From positions 1 through 7,848 of the forward strand of contig JASHRR010001273.1 of NCBI GenBank assembly GCA_030037185.1: DNA of 7,848 nucleotides, given 5' to 3'. Position numbers and translations under genes: made by a program. The notes under the pieces were generated by a model that was given only the letters and a program-made list of their open reading frames with translations, was not told the DNA's origin and searched no databases. Positions 1-6,636 of this stretch are shown in pieces. The first letter of the stretch is position 1, and each line of letters starts with the position of its first letter. The DNA comes from Xanthobacteraceae bacterium (GTDB lineage: Bacteria; Pseudomonadota; Alphaproteobacteria; Rhizobiales; Xanthobacteraceae).

Positions 1-174
1 GATGGAATCAGCCCGCTGACTCGAATTCTGGGCAAGCTCTCGGAAAAAGGATACGCCGGCCCGCTCTCCGTGGAACTCTTTCTGCCGAAATTCCAAGAAG
101 GTGATCCCTACGAGGTTGCCCGCGAAATTCGTGTCAAATCCGAAGCCATCATGCGCCAGGCGGGTGTGGGCTAG
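1..174 (+). CDS. Sugar phosphate isomerase/epimerase-like TIM-barrel protein, C-terminal fragment
   Basis: The frame is open from base 1 and ends at TAG 172-174, giving the last 57 residues of a gene that starts outside the window. The sequence contains the stretch GYAGPLSVELFLPKF followed by a terminal helix (DPYEVAREIRVKSEAIM). This is the usual ending of the xylose isomerase-like / AP endonuclease family 2 TIM barrel. There, the Glu of the 'SVELF' strand is normally a metal ligand at the C-terminal mouth of the barrel, next to a short helix with a conserved Asp-Pro. Such proteins isomerise or epimerise sugars, sugar phosphates or inositol derivatives in the cytoplasm. The substrate cannot be told from this piece. 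It is the only clear plus-strand protein gene besides the transposase relic, and it converges on the minus-strand hydrolase gene ending at 334, so it is probably unrelated to the ubiD cluster. Confidence 0.72.
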   Translation, partial: DGISPLTRILGKLSEKGYAGPLSVELFLPKFQEGDPYEVAREIRVKSEAIMRQAGVG

Positions 175-333
175 TGCACTCGCGCTTCACTGAGCAAAAG
201 GTCAGCAGTGGGTCACCAACTGCCCTTCCGGCTACGTTGGCAGCACGTCGGGAGTACCCCAGATAAGCAGACGACTTTGCTGCATCGCCCAAGTCGGCAG
301 CCTTGGGCCAGATGCCGACATTCAGTCGGGTCG
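175..333. other. Convergent intergenic region, no gene seen
   Basis: This 159-bp gap lies between the 3' ends of the sugar isomerase-like gene (+) and the beta-lactamase-fold gene (-). I found no strong hairpin followed by a T run on either strand. Read on the minus strand, 290-325 (TGGCCCAAGGCTGCCGAC and neighbours) faintly recalls the inner part of the 96-bp repeat at 1133 and 7473, but the match is too weak to call a third copy. Confidence 0.4.
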
Positions 334-1053
334 TCATCCCACTGGCGTTTCTCGATCACTGAAAAGGATTGCCGCGACCTGGTGCGCCCGGATGCGTGGG
401 CCCGGAACGCCCAGATGATTGGTCAGGACGAGAATCGCGCGTTGGCTATCGAGAAGGCGGATGATGTAGTTGTTATAGGCGACGCAGCCGCCGCCGTGCG
501 CGACGTGACGCAGACCGTCGCCGCCAAGTGCGAGCACAATCGCCACGATCATCGCCAGCAGCACATAGCCCATGCCGCTGTAAGCGTATCGCGTCCCGAC
601 AGGAAACTCTGGTCCAGTTAAGTCCAAGGCACGTTCGAGCACGGCCTCGTTGGTGAGGCCATTGATCTCGCGGGCCCATTCGAAGGCCCCTTGGCTGGAG
701 CTGAAGAGTGGAACGTATTCCGGCAGACCCGACGTGTGATGCAGCAAATGGCGGACGGAAATTGCCGTGCCCCATGAAGGAAACTGTGGGAAGAAGGCTG
801 GCAGGCGATCGTCGTAGCTTAGTCTTTCGTCCTCGACCAGCAACATGATCGCCATGGCGGTGAACGCCTTGAAGATCGAGCCCAGATAAAACGAACTGTC
901 CGCCGTGATCGGCCGCTGGGTTTCAAAATCCGCAAGGCCGTAACACTTGCGGTAAACGACTTGGTCATGGTCGATGACGAGGAGCGCAGCGCCCGGATGT
1001 TGCGGCTTGTCCATATCGGCAAAGACGGCATCGATCTTTTCGAGCTTGCCCAT
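334..1053 (-). CDS. Beta-lactamase-fold serine hydrolase (class C / esterase type), internally shortened
   Basis: The protein has 239 residues, whereas PF00144 serine hydrolases usually run to about 330-400. The N-terminal part is typical. It has the nucleophile motif S59-I-F-K62 (SxxK), the conserved RHLLHHTSGL at 101-110, and the second catalytic motif region RYAYSGMGYVLL at 155-166. The third motif is HGGG (186-189), followed by a normal final strand region (AILVLTNH). Between MIVAIV (about 168-173) and GLRHVAHGGG (from about 180), however, some 110-120 residues normally present are missing, in frame. The second motif also reads Y158-S-G160 where Tyr-x-Asn is usual. The start at 1053 is supported by AAGGGAG at 1058-1064. 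No signal peptide is evident. A family member would hydrolyse an ester or amide, but with a helical domain missing and the Asn lost this product is probably inactive. It lies 275 bp downstream of the Kelch gene, so co-transcription is doubtful. Confidence 0.75.
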   Translation of the reverse strand: MGKLEKIDAVFADMDKPQHPGAALLVIDHDQVVYRKCYGLADFETQRPITADSSFYLGSIFKAFTAMAIMLLVEDERLSYDDRLPAFFPQFPSWGTAISVRHLLHHTSGLPEYVPLFSSSQGAFEWAREINGLTNEAVLERALDLTGPEFPVGTRYAYSGMGYVLLAMIVAIVLALGGDGLRHVAHGGGCVAYNNYIIRLLDSQRAILVLTNHLGVPGPRIRAHQVAAILFSDRETPVG

Positions 1054-1328
1054 CGATCTCCCTTTTTTCAGCGAGCGGATGATACACGGTTGCGTCCCGG
1101 AATCCCCAGCTGCCCAAATGTCAGTTCGGGGTCATGGGCGGCCAGTCAGACTCAGTGACTGGCACGTCCGAAGCTGCGTCAACTGCGGATTTGCCAAGAC
1201 GAAGGGTCGCCACTTCGGCTTCGGGCCAATAACTGCCGTGAGCAGGCGCAGCAAACTGCTGACTGCAGTAGCGGCCGGACGTACGCGCAGGCCGCATCAG
1301 GTGGCGTAGGATGCTTTTCGGAGCACGG
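1054..1328. other. Intergenic region between Kelch and hydrolase genes
   Basis: The 275-bp gap contains no convincing gene. Its recognisable content is the ribosome-binding site of the hydrolase gene (1058-1064) and the 96-bp dispersed repeat copy at 1133-1228. A plus-strand open frame crosses it, but has poor composition and no family resemblance. I saw no clear terminator for the Kelch gene after its stop at 1329. Confidence 0.4.
1133..1228 (+). repeat. Dispersed non-coding repeat, copy A
   Basis: These 96 bp match 7473-7568 in the same orientation at 84 of 96 positions by hand alignment, with no gaps. Shared blocks include CATGGGCGGCCA at the left edge, CACGTCCGAAG in the middle, AGGGTCGCCACT and CGGCTTCGGGCCA at the right edge. 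Similarity falls off quickly on both sides. Neither copy has a coding frame conserved without stops, so the unit is likely non-coding. Similar short repeats are scattered through Bradyrhizobium-type genomes; that assignment comes from memory, not a search. Confidence 0.75.
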
Positions 1329-2446
1329 TCAAAGCGTGAATACCTCGTGTACTGAGGTTTGGAACGCGCCGCCGTTCATCGGACCGCCGCCCGCGACGTG
1401 GATACCATCACTCAATACCGCCGCACCCATGCCCTGGCGCGGCGTCGGCATCGGTGCGTAAGCCTGCCAGCTATCGGCGCGCGGATCGTACGCCTCAAGT
1501 TCGCCAAAGACGCGCCGCGTACCTTCGCCTCCCATGCAGACCAATTTGCCATTGTAGAAAACGCCACCATGGCCCGAACGCGGGGTCGGCATCGGAGCGC
1601 GCTCCTGCCAGTTATCTGCCTTTGCATCGTAGACAACGTGCATACCGGTGTTGAAATCAAAGGTGTCCATCCGGCCGCCGACGACCGAAATCAGTCCGTC
1701 GACGACAACGGCCGCCGTATGATCTCGCGGTCCAGGAACTGGGGCGCGAGTGTGCCAAGCGTCGGACTTTGGGTCGTAGGCTTCGTGCCAGTCAACCGAG
1801 CGCACGTCACGACCGCCGACGGCGTGGATCAGTCCATTGAAAGCGACGACCGAAAGAGCGCCTCGCGAACCGCGCGAAACAGTGGTCGGATTGCATGCCA
1901 ACGATCATCGGCCACGACGTAGGCGTAGCAATCCGGTACGGCGATTTGATTCTGCTCGACAAAACCACCGAACGCGTAAATGACCGCGGCGTCGGCAGTG
2001 ACGCCAATATGATTGGCCCCGCGGGGAATGGGAGCGGCCTGCTGCCACTGCCCTGTGCGCGCATCGAAAACCTGATGGTAGGTGACCGCCACCCGCTGAT
2101 TGGCATAGCCGCCGATAATGTGCATGCGATCGTTCTCTGCAGCGGCCCATGCCATTTCGCTGCGTGGCACGGGTAGGGGCGGTGCTTCCGACCAGGTGCC
2201 GGATGGGTTGGCTTTTGGCGCCGGAGAAAAGGTGAAACGCTGTTCGAACGCGTCCGGCGGCAATTCGGTAATATTCGGGTCGTGAAGGTTGGCGTAGAGC
2301 CCGCCCCGTTGCACCACCTGCTTGTGCTCCGGCGTGGGCATTGCATCCATGCCTTGGTTGCCTTGCTGCGATCTAGTCTCGCGTCCAACGGCCACAAGCG
2401 CACCGCTCACACCTGCTATCAGGATATCGCGTCGCGAAAAGTTCAT
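1329..2446 (-). pseudogene. Tat-exported Kelch-repeat beta-propeller protein, frameshifted
   Basis: The start at ATG 2446 has AGGAG at 2457-2461 and gives MNFSRRDILIAGVSGALVAV, a twin-arginine signal (S4-R5-R6-D7 then a hydrophobic stretch). The mature protein would be exported folded to the periplasm. Six Kelch blades are visible, each with a Gly-Gly pair and a downstream Tyr and Trp. The pairs occur in HIIGGYAN, YAFGGFVE, HAVGGRDV, SVVGGRMD, CMGGEGT and VAGGGPMN. The first two blades are in one frame and the other four in another. The break falls at about 1871-1880: after DDRWHAIRPL the reading must shift by one base to resume at RGSRGALSVV. Uncorrected translation ends at 1829 after about 205 residues. 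Corrected, the protein is about 370 residues, a full six-bladed propeller. Kelch propellers bind partners or small ligands, or form enzymes; the function here is unknown. The gene starts 13 bp after the truncated isomerase stop, so it was translated from the same message. A sequencing error could also explain the shift. Confidence 0.8.
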
Positions 2447-2456
2447 GGCGTGTTTG

Positions 2457-2461
2457 CTCCT
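2457..2461 (-). promoter_or_regulatory. Ribosome-binding site of the Kelch gene, overlapping the isomerase stop codon
   Basis: On the minus strand AGGAG lies 10 bases before ATG 2446 and shares bases with the TAG stop (2462-2460) of the truncated isomerase frame. This decides the Kelch start in favour of 2446, where the Tat signal begins, rather than the longer open frame reaching to 2602, and it suggests translational coupling. Confidence 0.6.
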
Positions 2462-2798
2462 AAGCATCGAGCCGGGCGTCTCGCCAAGGTGATACCAGCC
2501 AGGCCCAAACAACCGCCCGCTCGGCAGCAACGGAAGAGAACGTGATCGGCGTCGGCGGCCGCCAGGGCAGACGATACAATCGGGCGCATCGCTCGGCATC
2601 ATGGAGCAGGTAGGGCCCTTTGAGTGGCGTCTGCAGCACGGCCGGCAGCCCCATCGCCTGCTTGACCGTCACCCCGAGCAACAAAGGTTTCCAAGCTGCA
2701 TTTCTACCGTGGGCGCGCACGATGCCGCGAATCCGCTCCGCCGCAAACCATCCGAATGGCGAGATAAAATCGAAGAAGAACTCGACGGGCTTGTTCAT
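2460..2798 (-). pseudogene. 2-hydroxychromene-2-carboxylate isomerase-like (DsbA/kappa-GST fold) protein, C-terminally truncated
   Basis: The frame gives 112 residues from ATG 2798, about half the usual 200 of this family. The N-terminus is characteristic: VEFFFDFISPFGWFAAERI (strand, then the F-D-F-x-S-P turn with S13 where the family's catalytic Ser sits). Next come a W-K-P-L-L-L-G strand (36-42), a proline-linked segment (TPLKGPY, 57-63) with HDAERCARLYRLP (66-78), and the PITFSSVAAERA helix (84-95). After about residue 100 the resemblance stops; the last dozen residues look random and end at TAG 2460. The Kelch gene follows at once, so the C-terminal thioredoxin half is absent. Intact relatives use glutathione to isomerise ring-cleavage products in naphthalene-type aromatic catabolism, in the cytoplasm. 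The ATG at 2798 fits the family N-terminus and has GAAGAG at 2808-2813; a GTG at 2825 would add nine atypical residues. Probably non-functional. Confidence 0.75.
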
Positions 2799-2918
2799 CG
2801 ATGTTGTCTCTTCATTCCGGAACACGATTTTCGTGATGGAATGGAAGACCTGACAGAAGGCGATCGGCGACCTCAGTAAGATCTTTGTTGTCGTGAGTTG
2901 TCTCTGCGAGTGTAACGG

Positions 2919-4526
2919 TCACGACGATGCCTGACTGAGATAGGCGTCGCGGAGCATAAATTTCTGAATCTTTCCCGATGCAGTTTGCGGGAATTCTTCA
3001 ACAAAATGCCAGATGCGCGGAACTTTATATGACGCCAGCTTCTCCCGACAGAATTCCATCAGTTCCTGTGCATTGGATTGATCTCTCGGTTTGAGCTGGA
3101 CGAACGCGATGGGCACCTCTCCCCAGACGGGGTCGGGGATGCCGACCACGGAAGCCTCAAGAATTGCCGGATGGGCGTGGAGAACATCCTCCACCTCGCG
3201 CGGATAGATGTTTTCCCCGCCGCGTATGATCATGTCCTTCAGGCGTCCCTGTACGCGGCAGTAACCATGCTTGTCCAAGCTACCGAGGTCGCCGGTATGC
3301 AGCCATCCCTCAGAATCAATCGCAGATGCAGTCGCGGCGGGATTGTCGAAATAGTCCTTCATGATCGAATAGCCACGGGCGCAGATCTCGCCAGTCGCTC
3401 CGCGCGGCACGATCGCCCCTGTATCCGGATTGACGATCTTGACTTCCGTTTGCGGCAACGGGCGGCCGACGGTAGAGATCCAGTCGGGATAGGGATCGTT
3501 TGGCAGCGTATGCGTCAGGTATGGGGACGCTTCGGTCTGGCCATATCCGATCGCAACGCTTAGGCCTCTTCGCTGAGCGCCCCGCACCACTTCTAGAGGA
3601 ACGGGGGCGCCGCCAAGTGTAACGAGGCGCCACGATGAGAGGTCGCGGTGACTAATCGACGGTTCATCAAGCATGCGGATGAGCATCGTTGGTACGCAGA
3701 GCACGATCGTCCCACGCTCTTCCTCAAGCAGACGAAGCATATGATGTGGATCGTAGCCCGGCGGAAGAACATGCCTACCACCGGTTTGCAGCGCTCCTAA
3801 CGTGCAGAGGCCGCATCCGGCTGTGTGGAACATCGGCATAGGATTGACCCAAACGTCCATCTCACCAGCGCCGATCGTACGGGCGTAGATCCGCCCATTA
3901 TTGGCGAGATTGCGGTGCGTCAACCGCGCGCCTTTGGGGATACCCGTCGTTCCCGACGTGTACTGTATCTGGGCAACGTCGTCCCGTTTGACCTGCGGCA
4001 ATTGTTTCGCTGTGTCGCCAGTCCTTTTGAACTCCCCCCAGCAGGATAGCGCAATGACCTCACGGAGGCCACTAGGCATCCCACGCACCTGTTGAAGCAC
4101 CGCCATCAGATCGCGATTTCTATAAGTATTCTGGACGATGATGCCGCGAGCACGGGATTGCTTCAACACGAAGGCCAATTCTTCGGCGAGATAGGCCGGG
4201 TTGACGGTGACCAGCGTCAGGCCAGCAAGCGCTGCACCAAACTCCACCAGAACCCATTCCGGCCCGTTCGCCGACCAAATAGCGACGTGCTCGCCTGGCG
4301 CGAAGCGTTGCAAGAGCGCGCGTGCAACTTTCTCAGCATCTGCAAGTAATTCCGCGAACGTCCAGCGGCGGCGCAATCCTGTCTCTGCGTGTCCCTCCAC
4401 GAGCGCTGAGCGAGTGGACCACCGCGCGGCCGCGGCGCGCAGGGCGTCGCCAATCGAAATATCCAGGACCGGCTCGCGAGGGTCGGCGGGCTGATAGGAC
4501 TGAGAATCTGAGATGTCCGATGTCAT
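2919..4526 (-). CDS. AMP-forming acyl-CoA synthetase / CoA ligase
   Basis: The product has 535 residues, full length for the family. It activates a carboxylic acid with ATP to an acyl-adenylate and then a CoA thioester, in the cytoplasm. Adenylation motifs appear in order: A3 phosphate loop YTSGTTGIPKG (189-199), A5 GYGQTE (327-332), A7 GWLHTGDLG (407-415, with ribose-binding D413), the A8 hinge GRLKDMIIRGGENIYPREVE (427-446), and the A10 catalytic lysine in SGKIQKF (K519). The pattern is closest to fatty-acyl-CoA synthetase-like ligases (FACL/FadD3 type); the substrate cannot be fixed from this. ATG 4526 is chosen because GAGGAG lies 12 bases upstream (4539-4544) and the N-terminus fits; the frame extends to a TTG at 4568. 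The ubiD gene ends 208 bp upstream on the same strand and the truncated isomerase begins 120 bp downstream, so a shared role in acid catabolism is likely. No lesion seen. Confidence 0.92.
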   Translation of the reverse strand: MTSDISDSQSYQPADPREPVLDISIGDALRAAAARWSTRSALVEGHAETGLRRRWTFAELLADAEKVARALLQRFAPGEHVAIWSANGPEWVLVEFGAALAGLTLVTVNPAYLAEELAFVLKQSRARGIIVQNTYRNRDLMAVLQQVRGMPSGLREVIALSCWGEFKRTGDTAKQLPQVKRDDVAQIQYTSGTTGIPKGARLTHRNLANNGRIYARTIGAGEMDVWVNPMPMFHTAGCGLCTLGALQTGGRHVLPPGYDPHHMLRLLEEERGTIVLCVPTMLIRMLDEPSISHRDLSSWRLVTLGGAPVPLEVVRGAQRRGLSVAIGYGQTEASPYLTHTLPNDPYPDWISTVGRPLPQTEVKIVNPDTGAIVPRGATGEICARGYSIMKDYFDNPAATASAIDSEGWLHTGDLGSLDKHGYCRVQGRLKDMIIRGGENIYPREVEDVLHAHPAILEASVVGIPDPVWGEVPIAFVQLKPRDQSNAQELMEFCREKLASYKVPRIWHFVEEFPQTASGKIQKFMLRDAYLSQASS

Positions 4527-4734
4527 GGTGGGCACAGGCTCCTCGATCAGCTCTACATGGCTCCTCAAGCCAAAGGCGCGCGTAGGCTCATCGTTGGTGG
4601 TGTGCCGAGGCAGACACTGGAACAGTGGTCTACGGCGCGGAGCACCGTCGAAAGACCGTTAAGATCGGGGACTACGCGGCCCGGACGCGCGAGACCATCG
4701 ACGCTACCGTGCTAACCTGCAACAGTTGTTCACG
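4527..4734. other. Gap between ubiD and the acyl-CoA synthetase gene
   Basis: This 208-bp spacer is long for an operon junction. It contains the ribosome-binding site of the ligase gene (4539-4544). I saw no clear terminator or promoter. A plus-strand frame without an obvious start runs from 4586 through the spacer to a stop at 4781-4783 inside the antisense of ubiD; it reads smoothly (for example GAEHRRKTVKIGDYAARTRE), but I do not recognise it. Confidence 0.35.
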
Positions 4735-6324
4735 TCAGTTCTCGAAACCCCAACGTCTCCAGTTGGCGCGAACCTTCTCCTGAATCGGTTTTGGATAGTC
4801 CTTCTCGAAGGACAGGATCCGCATCCTCGGCAAGCCAACTCGGTCCTGCAGGTAAAGGCAGCTATAGATGACTAAACCGCCTTTGCCGCGAAGGTGTTCG
4901 TTTACGCTGTGGTAGGCCTCGAGGCCCGTTCCCTTCGAATCAATGTCGGGAAAATGATAGGTTCCGAGCGTCGGATGGTTGCGGGTCGCCAAAGCCCAAG
5001 TAACCAGGTTGGGGTCAGCCGGGTCGATGTCCTCCCCGACGACGATGATCTTGGTACAGACCTGCCCGACATGCTGTGTCCAGAACGATGTCGCGATTTT
5101 CTTGATGAAATCATCGACCTTCAACCCGGTGATGTTGTGCCAATCGCTTGGCACACGGATCACCAGCCAGTGAAGCGCGGACTCGAATGTCGTCATGGCA
5201 TCGATCACTGGCAACCCTGCCTCGCGTAACGCGACAACGATATCGGCCGAACAGAAGAAGCCCATACTGACGTGGCAATTGTCCGTGGGCACTCCAGGGA
5301 GCGAGATCGGCAGGATGGGGTCGTTCCGGAAAGTGATAGCCGTAACCGTCTGTCGGGGCGCCGCCCCAGTTTGAAACGGTAGATAGCCAGGATACTCGCC
5401 GAACGGCCCTTCGACTTCGACCTCGGAATGGGAGATCACGCCCTCGATGACGATCTCAGCATCTGCCGGCACGAGGAGATCGTTCGTTTCGCATTTGACC
5501 ATGTCGATTGCGTCGCCCAATAGCGCGCTCGCCTGATCATACTCGTTGACCCAGTCGGGGCATCGGGACCCCGATTGGGTCGCCACAGCCGGGTTCACGC
5601 CGAGCGCACACGCCCACGGCATGTCTTTGCCCTCCCTTACCCACATGCGCCAAATCATTCCGTTGTGCTGTGCCGGCACCCAGAGCCCCGTCATGTGGTT
5701 GCGATCGACGACCATCGCGCGATTCGTTGACCAGTTCGTCCAGCGTCCGTCCGGGGTCCTGACGATGTTGATGCCAGCGGTCTGAAGATACCGACCGCCG
5801 TCCCCGTCGTGTCCAACCGGAGCCGGGAACTTGGAAATGTCGATATCATCCCCGAACCACTTGTTCTGCTTGCAAGGAGCCGCCAAGGCATCGACCATTC
5901 GCGGTGGCTGCGCCTTCCCGTTTTGGATAGCGTCGAGATACGCGCGCTGGATGGACATCAGATCGGTGGTTGGCGGCAGCCCAAGCATGACCGCGAGCCG
6001 GCCCCAGGGCTGTCCCGGCGTCCCACTTTTGGCCATGCCGAAATCAGCGGCCCGGAACCCCGCCGGACACCCTTTGACCTTGTTGAAGATGGCCCCGGGA
6101 GACAGCGTTTCCGCCGTCCGACGGAAAATCGCCCCGAGCTCAAGATACCAATCGACTTCGTCATTGATCTCGACCAGTTCTCCCATGTCCTTGAGCGCGT
6201 CGAGGTAGTCACGATACGAACGCGGAATGCGAGCACGATCAATCGCTACGACGCTCGGCTTCATGAATTCGTGCTTTTGTTCGGGCGTTGAAACGCCCTC
6301 GGCTGCCGGTGTGACAAAGGTCAT
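4735..6324 (-). CDS. UbiD-family prenyl-FMN-dependent decarboxylase
   Basis: The product has 529 residues and aligns by eye along its whole length with UbiD enzymes, especially fungal ferulate decarboxylase Fdc1. The family reversibly decarboxylates unsaturated or aromatic acids using prenylated FMN made by UbiX. Key residues are all present at a constant offset from Fdc1. WTNWSTNRAM (195-204) gives N197 (metal/phosphate) and R202 (catalytic). VPAQH (216-220) gives metal ligand H220, and WVNEY gives E261. EGPFGE (305-310) supplies the catalytic Glu pair E305 and E310. Also typical are VKCETNDLLVPADAEIVIEG (276-295) and the C-terminus NWRRWGFEN. ATG 6324 is chosen because GGAGAG at 6330-6335 sits five bases upstream; the frame stays open to 6492, but that extension has no family resemblance. 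It is the first gene of the minus-strand series and precedes an acyl-CoA synthetase, suggesting an acid-catabolic role. The substrate is unknown. No UbiX gene lies in this window. Confidence 0.94.
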   Translation of the reverse strand: MTFVTPAAEGVSTPEQKHEFMKPSVVAIDRARIPRSYRDYLDALKDMGELVEINDEVDWYLELGAIFRRTAETLSPGAIFNKVKGCPAGFRAADFGMAKSGTPGQPWGRLAVMLGLPPTTDLMSIQRAYLDAIQNGKAQPPRMVDALAAPCKQNKWFGDDIDISKFPAPVGHDGDGGRYLQTAGINIVRTPDGRWTNWSTNRAMVVDRNHMTGLWVPAQHNGMIWRMWVREGKDMPWACALGVNPAVATQSGSRCPDWVNEYDQASALLGDAIDMVKCETNDLLVPADAEIVIEGVISHSEVEVEGPFGEYPGYLPFQTGAAPRQTVTAITFRNDPILPISLPGVPTDNCHVSMGFFCSADIVVALREAGLPVIDAMTTFESALHWLVIRVPSDWHNITGLKVDDFIKKIATSFWTQHVGQVCTKIIVVGEDIDPADPNLVTWALATRNHPTLGTYHFPDIDSKGTGLEAYHSVNEHLRGKGGLVIYSCLYLQDRVGLPRMRILSFEKDYPKPIQEKVRANWRRWGFEN

Positions 6325-6329
6325 GATCA

Positions 6330-6335
6330 CTCTCC
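6330..6335 (-). promoter_or_regulatory. Ribosome-binding site deciding the ubiD-family gene start
   Basis: The minus strand reads GGAGAG, then five bases, then ATG 6324. This favours the 529-residue product over a 585-residue reading that begins at 6492. Confidence 0.6.
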
Positions 6336-6481
6336 AAGCGGCGAGCCGGCGTGACTTACTGGCGAGGTGACCAGAGGCCACAGGATGCATCAGGAACGGC
6401 AGACAGCCGCGGATTGCGGGGTGCCTCTCGCGCACGCACCTTTCTCTAACTCCGTTATTTACGAAAGGGATTGCATGAATA

Positions 6482-6500
6482 CGCGCGACCAATTCGCGCG
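6482..6500. promoter_or_regulatory. Inverted repeat upstream of the ubiD-family gene (possible operator)
   Basis: CGCGCGA (6482-6488), CCAAT spacer, TCGCGCG (6494-6500): seven-base perfect arms with a five-base centre, about 158 bp before the ubiD start. The size and symmetry suit a dimeric regulator site, but no regulator gene is in the window, the arms are simple CG alternations, and no promoter boxes could be assigned with confidence. Confidence 0.25.
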
Positions 6501-6636
6501 GCTTGATTTATGAGTTGTCTCTTTGAAAGACTTCGATCGTGTCGGCAGCATTCGGTTCCTGAAGATCGATCGCCTTAACTTCTCGTTCAGCATCTTACGC
6601 AAGCATAGCATATATGAAGTCGACAATGGCCGAAAG

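Noticed and set aside
208..621. 137-residue plus-strand open frame
   Set aside because: It overlaps the beta-lactamase-fold gene antisense and has an unlikely composition.
1359..1922. 187-residue plus-strand open frame
   Set aside because: It is antisense to the Kelch blades and shows no family resemblance; the Kelch repeats explain the region.
2447..2602. N-terminal extension of the Kelch frame to 2602
   Set aside because: The extension overlaps the isomerase in another frame and would bury the Tat signal; ATG 2446 has a good ribosome-binding site and starts directly at the signal peptide.
3078..3563. 161-residue plus-strand open frame
   Set aside because: It is antisense to the acyl-CoA synthetase, whose motifs are unambiguous in this interval.
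5809..6291. 160-residue plus-strand open frame
   Set aside because: It lies entirely antisense to the strongly supported ubiD-family gene, has no recognisable domain, and is a typical GC-driven shadow frame.
6325..6492. N-terminal extension of the UbiD-family protein to 6492
   Set aside because: The added 56 residues are unlike UbiD proteins, and GGAGAG sits five bases before ATG 6324.
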